Positions 1 through 8,028 of a DNA stretch of 64,000 bases are shown piece after piece (positions within the stretch are counted from its first letter, which is position 1; the number at the start of each line of letters is the position of its first letter). Source of the stretch: Peterkaempfera bronchialis (GTDB lineage Bacteria; Actinomycetota; Actinomycetes; Streptomycetales; Streptomycetaceae). The DNA lies in the NCBI RefSeq assembly GCF_003258605.2, contig NZ_CP031264.1, positions 3,348,001 to 3,412,000 of the forward strand, given 5' to 3'. The notes beneath the pieces were generated by a model. It did no database searches, had not been told where the DNA came from, and saw only the letters and a list, made by a program, of their open reading frames with translations. A program made the position numbers and the translations under genes.

Positions 1-548
1 ACCTGGTGCTGGCCGACTGCACGGTGGTGCTGGACGGGCCGGACTTCCCGCGCGGGCCGGTGGCGATCACCGACGACCGGGTGGAGCGGGCGGCTCAGGA
101 CCTGCGGCGGGCGGCCTCGGCGCTGCCGGAGGGGTCGGCGGAGCGGGCTGCGGCCCGGGAGCGGTACGCCGCCGCCGTCGAAGGGCTGCGCAACCGGCCG
201 GGCGGCTTCTGGACGGCCGCCGCCGACCCTGCGGTGGCGGCCGAGGCGGTGACCGGTTCCGCTGCGGTGGCGGGGCTGCGCGCGGTGGCGGCGATGAGCG
301 ACGGCGCCGGCCGCTATGTGGATCTGCTGGGGCTGGGCGACTGGTCCGACGCGATGCGGCTGCTGGCGGCGGACGGCCCGGCGGAACTGCTCGGCCGGGT
401 GCGGGCGGCCGAGGCGGCCGACCCGGAGCGCCGCCGCTGGCGGCGCGGCAAGGTGTCGGACGACGCCACGGTCGTCTGGGCGGAGTTCGGGTCCAGCCGG
501 GCCGGCGCCCGGCGGGCGGAGGGCAGCGGACCGGACGCGATCGGGTGA
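1..548 (+). CDS. PP2C-like protein phosphatase family protein, C-terminal part (cut by window edge)
   Basis: The reading frame is already open at the first base, so the true start lies upstream. The visible ~180 residues match the C-terminal two thirds of the next gene (601-1425) almost motif for motif: an early valine-rich strand, a basic linker, then the SDGAGRY segment and a final SDDAT segment. Asp-Gly and Asp-Asp/Asp-Ala pairs in this order are what PP2C-type Ser/Thr phosphatases use to hold the metal pair, so a Mn/Mg-dependent phosphatase fold is inferred. The motifs are weaker than in classical PP2C proteins, and activity is not assured. It forms a tandem paralogous pair with the following gene, 52 bp away on the same strand. 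Substrate unknown. Confidence 0.6.
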   Translation, partial: LVLADCTVVLDGPDFPRGPVAITDDRVERAAQDLRRAASALPEGSAERAAARERYAAAVEGLRNRPGGFWTAAADPAVAAEAVTGSAAVAGLRAVAAMSDGAGRYVDLLGLGDWSDAMRLLAADGPAELLGRVRAAEAADPERRRWRRGKVSDDATVVWAEFGSSRAGARRAEGSGPDAIG

Positions 549-600
549 GCGTGTGCCACACCCCTGTCGGTGAGGGCGCGGGGGCGGCCACACTGGCCGG

Positions 601-1425
601 GTGCACGTGGAATTGGCGGGGGAACCGCAGCAACCGGGGCGGCAGAGTGAGGACTTCGCGGCGGCGACGCCCGAGGCGCTGGTGCTGCTCGACGGGTCGA
701 GCTCACCGGCGGGTCTGGAGTCCGGCTGCCGGCACGGTACGGCGTGGTACGTCCGGCGGTTGGGGGTGCATCTGCTGGCCAGGCTGACCGACCGGGCGGA
801 CCGTACGGCCGCGCAGTGCCTGGCCGACGCCATCGCCGAGACGGCGGCCCTGCACGGCGCCCGCTGCGACCTGTCCCATCCCAACACCCCGGCGGCCATG
901 GTGGTGGCGGCCCGGCAGCGCGGCGCCGCCCTGGAGTACGCGGTGCTGGGCGACTCGCTGCTGGTGCTCGACCGGGAGGACGGCGAGCCCCGGGTGGTGG
1001 GCGACAACCAGCCCTTCCCGGCGGGCGAGGCGCTGCGGCGGCAGGTGTGGGCGACGGCGCCCGGCTCGCCGGAGCGGGCGGCGCTGCACATGCAGTACGC
1101 GCTGGCGGTGCGGGCGGTCCGCAACAGCGGGCGCGGCCCATGGGTCGCCGCCGCCCTGCCCCGGGCGGCCGAGCACGCCGAGACGGGCACCGTCCCCCTC
1201 ACCGGACTGCGCGGCGTGGCCGCCCTGTCCGACGGAGCGAGCCGCTATGTCCAGCGCTACGGGCTGGGCACCTGGGCAGAGGCGATGGCCCTGCTGGCAG
1301 ACTCCGGCCCAGCCGAACTGCTCGCCCGGGTCCGCGCCGTGGAGTCCTCCGACCCCCAATGCCAACGCTGGCCCCGCGGCAAGCCCCACGACGACGCCAC
1401 AGCCCTCTACGCCCGCCCCACCTGA
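601..1425 (+). CDS. PP2C-like protein phosphatase family protein (tandem paralogue)
   Basis: A 274-residue soluble protein starting at GTG. Around residue 100 the segment HPNTPAAMVVAA, followed by EYAVLGDSLLVL, resembles the Thr-Ala/Gly-Asp-Ser strands of PP2C phosphatases. The SDGASRY segment near residue 210 and HDDAT near the C-terminus complete the family pattern. No signal peptide or membrane segment is visible. It is a paralogue of the upstream partial gene, which suggests a local duplication, and the two are probably cotranscribed. The strong hairpin at 1525-1560 probably ends the unit. The Streptomyces family is poorly characterised; assignment to PP2C is by motif, and target and physiological role are unknown. 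Confidence 0.65.
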   Translation: MHVELAGEPQQPGRQSEDFAAATPEALVLLDGSSSPAGLESGCRHGTAWYVRRLGVHLLARLTDRADRTAAQCLADAIAETAALHGARCDLSHPNTPAAMVVAARQRGAALEYAVLGDSLLVLDREDGEPRVVGDNQPFPAGEALRRQVWATAPGSPERAALHMQYALAVRAVRNSGRGPWVAAALPRAAEHAETGTVPLTGLRGVAALSDGASRYVQRYGLGTWAEAMALLADSGPAELLARVRAVESSDPQCQRWPRGKPHDDATALYARPT

Positions 1426-1444
1426 CCCGAGGGGAGCACCAGGC

Positions 1445-1498
1445 ATGCGCCGGCAGCTCGGCGACTACCTCGCCGGCACCTACCCCTACCTCGGCTGA
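1445..1498 (+). CDS. possible 17-aa micro-ORF
   Basis: An ATG lies 9 bases after GGGGAG (1430-1435) and opens a 17-codon frame ending YLG before TGA. It sits between the phosphatase-like gene and a strong terminator. Only the ribosome-binding site and the context support it, and it may not be translated. Confidence 0.2.
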   Translation: MRRQLGDYLAGTYPYLG

Positions 1499-1524
1499 GC
1501 AGCCGACGCCGCGGAGAGCGGGAA

Positions 1525-1560
1525 CCGGGCCCTGCCCCAGAGGTCAGGGGCAGGGCCCGG
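1525..1560. terminator. strong bidirectional terminator hairpin
   Basis: A perfect 14-bp stem (CCGGGCCCTGCCCC at 1525-1538 pairs with 1547-1560) closes an 8-nt loop. It lies between the converging phosphatase-like gene and the pirin fragment, so it can serve both strands. Confidence 0.85.
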
Positions 1561-1584
1561 ACCGCCGGCGCACCCGGTCGGCGC

Positions 1585-2038
1585 TCAGGACGTGGGGATG
1601 GTGCCGAGGCGGCCGGCCTGGAAGTCCTCCATGGCCTGCTGGAGTTCGTGGTGGCTGTTCATCACGAACGGGCCGTACCAGGCGACCGGCTCCCGGATCG
1701 GTTCGCCGCCGAGCAGGACCACCTCGAAGTTGGCGCTGCGCGAGTCCTGGACCTCGTCCGCACGGATGGTGAGCGAGTCGCCGTCCCCGAAGAGGACGGC
1801 CTGTCCCATCCGGAACGGGCGCCGCTCGGCGCCGGCCGAGCCGCTGCCCGCCAGGCCGTAGGCCAGGGCGTTGAAGTCGGACCGCCAGGGCAGGGTGATC
1901 TGGGCGCCGGGGTTCACCGACACATGGATCATGGTGATCGGCGTGTGGGTGACGCCGGGGCCCTGGTGGCCGCCGACCTCGCCGGCGATCAGCCGGACGA
2001 GCGCGCCGCCGTCCTCCGAGCCGAGCAGCTTCACGCTC
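1585..2038 (-). pseudogene. pirin family protein, C-terminal fragment (broken host copy, piece 3 of 3)
   Basis: About 150 residues, closely similar to the C-terminal half of the intact pirin at 44572-45528, from the SVKLLGS motif to the QAGRLGTIP terminus. The similarity stops abruptly near 2038 at the edge of the 38.8-kb insertion. The N-terminal cupin domain with the metal-binding histidines is missing here. Its middle and N-terminal pieces lie on the same strand at 40862-41049 and 45616-45852, so all three are remains of one host gene. No start codon with a ribosome-binding site serves this piece, so it is almost certainly not expressed as a functional protein. Confidence 0.9.
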
Positions 2039-2039
2039 C

Positions 2040-2423
2040 ACGCCCTCGTCGGCAGCAGCTGACGGGAAGCGGCCGGTCCGCGTCGGCACACAGGCGGCCG
2101 AGCCGCAGGTGAACGCGGGCAACCTGCTGGCCGAGTACATCGCCAGCTGCCCCGCGCCGGTGCCCGCCAAGGTGAAGGGCCACCTCGCCAAGGTCATCAA
2201 GGAACTGCTCGACACGGGCACGCACCCCGGCCACGTCCGGGCCGGGCTGGCCCTGTGGGGCGAGAAGGCGCTGAGCCCCAGTCTGCTGCCGAGCATGGTC
2301 CACCAGGCGATCAATGCCCGGCCCGCCCACACCGCACGCGCCGGGCACACCGCCGCCCGCTCGCCCCACCAGCCGTTCACCAACCCGGCCGACGCCCGCG
2401 CCTACTACGAGGGGGACCTGTGA
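2040..2423 (+). pseudogene. 5'-truncated plasmid/replication-type protein
   Basis: The frame is open from the insertion junction at 2039-2040 to TGA at 2423, with coherent protein-like sequence upstream of the first GTG (2109). This is best read as the C-terminal ~127 residues of a longer protein that lost its 5' end when the island boundary formed. It has an amphipathic helical stretch (residues such as GHLAKVIKELLD) and no recognisable catalytic motif. It overlaps the next gene by four bases (GTGA), the arrangement often seen for replication initiator/loader pairs of actinomycete integrative elements. A replication role is inferred from position only. An intact 104-residue gene starting at GTG 2109 remains possible. 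Confidence 0.5.
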
Positions 2424-3130
2424 CCAGCCTGCCCGGCGCCCGCCGTGCCGCCGACCGTGACCCCCAGCCCGCCTCGGGAGCCCTCCTGCGGTGCCAGCAG
2501 GTCCTGGCCAAGCGGGGCATTGACCCCGACCAGCCGCTCGCGGACACCGAGCCGCTGCCCACCGCGCTGGAGATCGCCGATCGCCGCATCCCGCCCCGCT
2601 ACCGCCTCGCCGAAGCCGACCATCCCGACGTCGCCACCTGGGTCCAGCAGGTCACCCGGGCCTGCCGACCCGGCCCCGGCGGCACCCCCGGCATCGCCCA
2701 GGGCCCCTCGCTCCTGATCGCCGGACCCACCGGCTCCGGCAAGACCCACCAGGCGTACGGCGCGATCCGCAGCCTGCTCGAGGCCGGTGTACGGCTGCGG
2801 TGGGCGAAGATCACCGCCACCGAGCTGTACGCCGCCCAGCGACCCCGCCAAGGTGTCGACACCGAGCGGGAGATGCGCGAGCTGATGACCTGCCCGCTGC
2901 TGTTCCTCGACGACCTCGGCGCCGCCAAGGCGTCCGAGTGGACGGAGGAGCTGACCCTGCGGCTGGTCAACCACCGCTACGAGTACATGCTCCCGACGCT
3001 CTTCACCACCAACCTGCCCCTCGGCGAGATCAAGTCCGCCCTCGGCGACCGAACCGCCTCCCGCCTCGCGGAGATGTGCGAGCGCGCCATCCTCACGGGC
3101 GCCGACCGCCGCCGGAGAACCGCCGCCTGA
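2420..3130 (+). CDS. DnaC/IstB-like ATP-binding protein
   Basis: A 236-residue AAA+ type ATPase. A Walker A loop GPTGSGKT lies near residue 102 and a Walker B segment LLFLDDLGAAK near residue 160, followed by a sensor-type TTNLPL segment. Size and motif order fit helicase loaders (DnaC) and the transposition helper IstB. Because it follows a truncated replication-type gene and precedes mobilization genes, a helicase-loading role in element replication is the more likely one. The GTG start at 2420 overlaps the upstream stop by four bases, implying translational coupling. No transposase partner is seen, which argues against IstB proper. Confidence 0.75.
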   Translation: MTSLPGARRAADRDPQPASGALLRCQQVLAKRGIDPDQPLADTEPLPTALEIADRRIPPRYRLAEADHPDVATWVQQVTRACRPGPGGTPGIAQGPSLLIAGPTGSGKTHQAYGAIRSLLEAGVRLRWAKITATELYAAQRPRQGVDTEREMRELMTCPLLFLDDLGAAKASEWTEELTLRLVNHRYEYMLPTLFTTNLPLGEIKSALGDRTASRLAEMCERAILTGADRRRRTAA

Positions 3131-3283
3131 CCGGCCACCAGGACCGCCCCTGACACCGCTGCCCGCGCACCCTCACCGTCGCGCGAGTCCAGCCGGGGAG
3201 CGTCCTCCGCACACCTTCACCCGCCGTCGCCTCGCCGCTTCGCCCTGCCTGCGCGCGGCCAGGCCACCCCTGGAGCACCACAC

Positions 3284-4246
3284 GTGACCACCATCGCGAT
3301 ACCCCCTGCCCACACGCCTCCCGTCCGGGCCACGATCTACGACCGGCTCGCTGTCGCTCTGCTCGGCGTCCTCGGCTTCGTCCTGTCCTACGACGCCCTG
3401 CGACAGATGGCCGCCGCGACCCACGTCCGAGGACCGCTGACCTACCTGTTCCCGATCACCATCGACGGCTTCATCGCCTACGGCGTGCGCGCCCTGCTCG
3501 TGCTGCGCGCCGCCCGCTGGCCCGCCCGCGCCTACGTTTGGACCCTTTTCGCCGGGGCCACCGCCACCAGCGTCTGGGCGAACGCCCTGCACGCCATTCG
3601 CCTCAACCAGCTTCCTGCTGGCGGAAGCGGGCTCAGGCTCAGCAACACCGTCGTCGGCGTCCTGTCCACCCTCGCCCCGCTCGCCCTCGCCGGCGCCGTC
3701 CACCTCTACATCCTCGTCGCCCGCCACGGTGGGCAGAGCGCGTCACCGAGTCCTGCGCCTTCCGCCGATGCGGTGGCATCCGACCACGACGCCGACCCCC
3801 GGCCGGAACAGGCGGAGGACCGCAGCGACGACAACGCGCTGTTAACGCTATTGTCCGCCGCTGGCCTTCTGCCCGACGAGTGGAGCGGCGCACTCCCCGG
3901 TCCCCAGTCGGCAGAAGCTGCTGACCAGCCCATCGGCACCGGGGACGCCCCGGCCGACGAGCCGACCGAACCCGCCGAGCCGTCCGACGAAACCCGTGCC
4001 GGGAACCCCGGCGCCACCGCGCAGGACAAGCCGATCGGCCGCCCGCCGGGGGCGCCCATGGAGAGGCTGGTGGAGGTCGGCCTCCAGGCCGCCATCGCCC
4101 ATGGCCGACTCACCCGCGCGATCGTCGAGCAGGCCGTTCGGGAGGCTGGCCTCCCGCTCGGCAGTACCCGCTTCACGGAGCTGATGAAACAGCTCCGCCT
4201 CGCGTGGGACGGCGAGCAGGGTCGTCAGGACCCTGAGGCCGACTGA
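3284..4246 (+). CDS. DUF2637 membrane protein
   Basis: A 320-residue protein with a GTG start. The first ~150 residues contain four hydrophobic segments (about 20-40, 47-70, 83-105, 120-145), the layout of the DUF2637 family that recurs beside replication and mobilization genes of actinomycete plasmids and integrative elements. The remainder is an acidic, proline-rich linker and a C-terminal ~80-residue helical domain that could bind DNA or a partner. The molecular role of the family is not established. A 13-bp motif (CAGTCGGCAGAAG at ~3905-3917) inside the gene recurs in the inverted repeat just downstream. Confidence 0.75.
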   Translation: MTTIAIPPAHTPPVRATIYDRLAVALLGVLGFVLSYDALRQMAAATHVRGPLTYLFPITIDGFIAYGVRALLVLRAARWPARAYVWTLFAGATATSVWANALHAIRLNQLPAGGSGLRLSNTVVGVLSTLAPLALAGAVHLYILVARHGGQSASPSPAPSADAVASDHDADPRPEQAEDRSDDNALLTLLSAAGLLPDEWSGALPGPQSAEAADQPIGTGDAPADEPTEPAEPSDETRAGNPGATAQDKPIGRPPGAPMERLVEVGLQAAIAHGRLTRAIVEQAVREAGLPLGSTRFTELMKQLRLAWDGEQGRQDPEAD

Positions 4247-4254
4247 CCGCCCGC

Positions 4255-4324
4255 GTGTCCGGCCGACCTGCACAGGTCGGCCGGACACCGCCTTCTGCCG
4301 ACTCGCAGCCGCAGTCGGCAGAAG
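4255..4324. repeat. pair of inverted repeats upstream of mobC; candidate oriT (or terminator pair)
   Basis: The first repeat has perfect 16-bp arms, GTGTCCGGCCGACCTG at 4255-4270 and its complement at 4273-4288, with only 2 bases between. Three bases later a second has perfect 12-bp arms, CTTCTGCCGACT at 4292-4303 and its complement at 4313-4324, with a 9-nt spacer. Origins of transfer usually sit just upstream of mobC/relaxase and hold such repeats beside nic, so oriT is a reasonable inference. The near-zero spacer of the first repeat suits protein binding better than an RNA hairpin. No nic site can be read from the sequence. Confidence 0.5.
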
Positions 4325-4532
4325 TCCACTACCCACCGGTCCCCGCACCCGGCAGAACTCGCCCGCGCCGGGGACTGCCGTTCCGCGCGCTGGTCCACGT
4401 CCGGAAGGTTCTGCTCGACGCGCCGCCCATCCCGCGAAGTCCAGCGCGACCAAACCGGCACCCGCCCGGAAACTACCCACCCCCAGCACCACCATGACCC
4501 CGCACCGCACGCCACCACCGGGGAGCCCACCC

Positions 4533-5267
4533 GTGAACACCACCCGCCAGACCCTCAACGACCAGCCCGGAGGTCCCGTAAGCTTCATGGACCGCAACGG
4601 AGTTGACCACACCTCCACCCGAAGCGGAGCAAGCGAGTGCGTACGAGGCCCCTACGGGGCCACGCACGCGGACGTCCCCGCCCAGGAGGGCGTGGACGAG
4701 CCGGTGCTGCCGAGGGCGGCAGCACCGGAGCTTCACCGCGAGGGCGTGGCGAAGGAGGAGAAGCCCGCCAGCTCGCCGTCCGATCCCATCGCCGACGTGT
4801 TGCCGCTCACCGTCGTCGTCAGTCCTTCCGCGACCGCCGCCAGCCGCAAGCAGCGCACCGTGAAGCGTCGCCGCCGCGATCCCGAGAATCCCCTGACGAC
4901 GGAGGTCGGTTTCCGCTGCACTGAAGAGACGAAGACGCGCATCGAGCAGCTGGCCGCCGCAGCCGAACTGAACGTTGCCGCTTACCTGGAGCGCAAAGCG
5001 CTGGCCGAGGACTTCGTCGGCATCACCACCCGTGACGAGCGTCTGGAGCGGGCCATCACGGCACTCGACGCGGCACGCGGCCAGCTGGCGCCGGTCGGCA
5101 ACAACGCCAACCAGATCGCCTACCGGCTCAACGTAGGCGCCGGCATCGAGCCGGGCCCGGCGGGGGCCGTCCTCGACAGGGCCCTGGCCCTGGTCGCCGA
5201 GGTCCGGGCAGCCGTCGCGGAGGTCGACGCGTCGGCCATGCACCTGGCGAAGGCGAAGCGCCGATGA
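4533..5267 (+). CDS. mobC: MobC-like relaxosome accessory protein
   Basis: A 244-residue protein. The C-terminal ~130 residues carry the MobC pattern: a basic EVGFRCTEETK beta strand/helix of ribbon-helix-helix type, then the family hallmark PVGNNANQIAYRLN. MobC proteins help relaxases open oriT. The GTG at 4533 is chosen because GGGGAG lies 7 bases upstream (4520-4525); an in-frame ATG at 4494 lacks a comparable site. The N-terminal ~110 residues are disordered and charged. The stop overlaps the relaxase start (ATGA), so the two are translationally coupled. Confidence 0.8.
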   Translation: MNTTRQTLNDQPGGPVSFMDRNGVDHTSTRSGASECVRGPYGATHADVPAQEGVDEPVLPRAAAPELHREGVAKEEKPASSPSDPIADVLPLTVVVSPSATAASRKQRTVKRRRRDPENPLTTEVGFRCTEETKTRIEQLAAAAELNVAAYLERKALAEDFVGITTRDERLERAITALDAARGQLAPVGNNANQIAYRLNVGAGIEPGPAGAVLDRALALVAEVRAAVAEVDASAMHLAKAKRR

Positions 5268-7028
5268 TCAGCAAGCCCATACGCGGGTCCAAGACGCACG
5301 GCGCGCTCAAGTACCTCTGCGGTCCCGGCAAGGCCAACGAGCACACCGACCCGCACATCGTCGCGTCCTGGGGCGGCTTCGCCCCCGACCCCAGCCGCGA
5401 CCCACGCGACCCAGATGCCACCCTGGTTCAGCTCCGCGACGCGCTCGACCTGCACGTCGTCCGCTACGGCAAGCCGGTCACCCAGCACGTCTACCACCGG
5501 CCCGTTCGCGCGGACCCGACCGACCGCATCCTCAGCGACGAGAAGTGGGGCACCATCGCCCGCCGGATTGTGGCCGCCGCCGGCATCGCACCGGACGGCG
5601 ACCCGAACGGCTGCCGCTGGATCGCCGTGCGCCACGCCGACAACCACATCCACATCCACATCCTCGCGACCGTCGTCCGGGCGGACCTCACGCAGGCCCG
5701 CCTGCGCGGCGACCAGTACCGCGTCGAGACCGAACTCACCAAGATCGAGAGTCAGTACGGGCTGCGCGACCTCTCCGAGACCCGCACCCGCGAGTACCGG
5801 GATGCGATCCCCAGGCGCGCCAAGGGCAAGGAGCTGTACAAGGCCCAGCGCCTCGGCCAGGAGGGCACCGACCGCGACCGCCTGCGCACCGCCGTACGCC
5901 AGGCCCTGGCCGGGCCGCGGACGAGGAGGAGTTCACCGCCCGACTCACCGCGAAGGGCGTGCTCCTCGCCGTGCGCCGCGCGCCCTCCGGCGACGTGACC
6001 GGCTACAAGTTCGCCCTCCCCACCGGCGACGAGAGCGGACCGATCTGGTTCTCCGGCAGCAAGCTCGCCTCCGACCTCACCCAGCCGAAAATCCAGGCAC
6101 GCTTCGCCCTCGGCGTCGACGAACCCGCCTTCCCCACGCCCGACCCCCGAACCTGGCCCGCTGACAGCCGCCACCGGGCCAGCACCACCATCGAACGCGC
6201 CTACCTGGCCTTCGACGACGACCAGGACGCCGCCCGCGCGGAGGCTGTGATCCGGGGCGGCCTCGAAGTGCTCGACACGCTCGCCGCCACCAGCACGACC
6301 CTCAGCAGGAAGGAACTCCACCAGGCCGCACGGGCACTGGAATACACCCGCACCGCCCACACCCGCGCCGCCGGTGCCGACCTGCGCGCGATGCGCTCCG
6401 CCGCCAGCGAACTCCTCCACGCCGGGCCCTCCACCGGCCGGGGCAAGGACGGCACGGCCGCCGCCACAATGCTGACCAGCCTCGTTCTGCTCGCCATCGT
6501 GATCGCCAAGTGGCACGCCTCCCAAGGCCACCGTCACCAGGCCGACGCCGCCCGCACGGCGGCCGACCACCTTCGCGCCGCCTACACCCGGCACGCGGCC
6601 AAGCCGATCGCCCACCTCACCTCGAAGGCCGACTCCTCCCGAAGCCCGACCACGACCGGCAGGCCGACGCCGTCCGCCGCACGCTGCCCGCCGACCAGGC
6701 CACCCGGCTCCTCGCCGAGGAGAACTGGGCAGCCCTCGCCGCCACCCTCGCCCAGGCCGAGGCCGCCGGCCACGACCCGACCACCCTGCTCAACAATGCT
6801 GCCGGGCGCCGCGAACTCGCCACCGCCGACTCACCCGCCGCCGTCCTCACCTGGCGGATCCGCCGCGACGCCAACCTCCCTACCCCCGCACCGGCCGCAA
6901 CCCCCGACGAACTGCGCACCAGGGCAGCCCGCGCCCGCACGACCAGCCGCACCACCGGCGCACCGGCTACCCCGGTCATCACACCGCCGACGCCGGTCGC
7001 CCCCGACCAGGTGCGCCGGACGCGCTGA
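5264..7028 (+). pseudogene. relaxase (MobA/VirD2-like), disrupted by two single-base frameshifts
   Basis: The N-terminal domain has the three-histidine relaxase motif RHADNHIHIH near residue 125, so it would nick oriT and pilot the transferred strand. The frame runs from ATG 5264 to about 5912, where loss of one G in a G run moves coding sense to the next frame. A second single-base loss near 6640 (in CCCGAAG) shifts it again, and coding continues to TGA at 7028. Joined, the product would be ~588 residues with a membrane-type segment near residue 405 (nt ~6470-6515). Both lesions are one-base losses in GC runs and could be true inactivation or assembly errors. If real, only a ~244-residue protein with the relaxase core would be made. 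Confidence 0.8.
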
Positions 7029-7300
7029 CCAACCTGGTGGGCGGGTGCGGAGCGTCCGCCCCCCGGCCCCCACCTACCAATCCCGCCCAGCACGGACGTC
7101 ACCCGTCAACCGCCGCCGAAGGCAGGACCCAGCCAACGAAGCAGACCGCCGAGAGGAAATCCGGCGTGGCCGGAGCGCCACAACTACCCTGCAGCAAGGT
7201 GACGGTGTCGATTCGATGTCCGTCTCGCGGGGAGGGATCCATTCCGGCAGCGCACGTCGTATGGTCCCTTGCTGCCCCGCTGCCACCCCGAAGGGACCGC

Positions 7301-7636
7301 ATGACCGACTACGACCACGACTTCTACAACCCCGCCCCCGAACCCGCGCGTGCCGTCATCCGCGCTGTCCCATACCCCGCCGAGCTCAACCCGCGCGGCA
7401 TCACCATCACCTGCACCGGCTGCGGCGCCCGCCGCGACTGGCTCCTCCTCGCCGACCACGACCAGATCTTCGTCCGGTGCCGCTGCGCCCACGAATGGCG
7501 CGAGCCCGATCTCACCCGGGCCGACTTCGACCGGCACTACGTCGAACCCGAGCACGAATGGGACGACTTCGACACCGCCATGAGAGCCCTCGCCTTCGAC
7601 GGCCTCCTCGCCGGAACGACCTGGAACCTGGACTGA
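7301..7636 (+). CDS. small zinc-ribbon-like hypothetical protein
   Basis: A 111-residue protein starting at ATG 7301, with AAGGGA five bases upstream. It has a CTGCG pair and a CRC pair about 25 residues apart, a spacing that could bind a zinc ion, and an acidic C-terminal half rich in Trp, Asp and Glu. I do not recognise a named family; proteins of this general look occur in actinomycete integrative elements. The 272 bp upstream (7029-7300) hold no convincing gene. Confidence 0.6.
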   Translation: MTDYDHDFYNPAPEPARAVIRAVPYPAELNPRGITITCTGCGARRDWLLLADHDQIFVRCRCAHEWREPDLTRADFDRHYVEPEHEWDDFDTAMRALAFDGLLAGTTWNLD

Positions 7637-7739
7637 GGTCCACGCCGCACCCGCCGCTGTTCACCTCCGACGCCTGTCGCGTCATGCCCGGACGACCGAG
7701 GACAGCAGGGCACACAGGCGGCGCTTCGACTACCGACGG

Positions 7740-7956
7740 AGGTCGACCCGGATGACGGCGCGCCGACCGTTGGTGCGCCACGGCGTCCCGGCGCCGTCGA
7801 GCTGAGCGACGACGCCACGAGGTGGGCGCCCGGGGCATCGACGGCGATCGAACGCGCCCACCCTCCGAGGTTCACGAACCGGCTGAGATGCCGAACCGTG
7901 CGCGAGTCCCAAAGGTGCACGGAGCCGTCGCCGCCGCTGACCACAATGACCGCCAC
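7740..7956 (-). pseudogene. remnant of a WD40-repeat protein
   Basis: The minus strand encodes a single clear WD40 blade (VVSGGDGSVHLWDSRT) followed by part of another; the coherent sequence then changes frame near 7800 and ends in a short basic tail. There is no start codon with a ribosome-binding site, and the rest of a beta-propeller is absent. I read it as the 3' end of a deleted WD40 gene left inside the island. The flanking 7637-7739 and 7957-8028 stretches hold nothing else. Confidence 0.6.
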
Positions 7957-8028
7957 AGAACCCCCACAGGAGCCCGCCTACGCGGCGGGCTCCCGCACCA
8001 GTAGCAAATGCTGCGCTGGTGAGAGCGA

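Noticed and set aside
2420-3130. IstB transposition helper of an IS21-type element
   Set aside because: The size and motifs fit, but no IstA-like transposase or terminal repeats are nearby, and the neighbours are mobilization genes.
5545-7755. 736-codon continuous plus-strand frame over the relaxase
   Set aside because: Only its middle part (about 5915-6640) is coherent protein; the ends are out-of-frame readings of the relaxase and of the 7301 gene.
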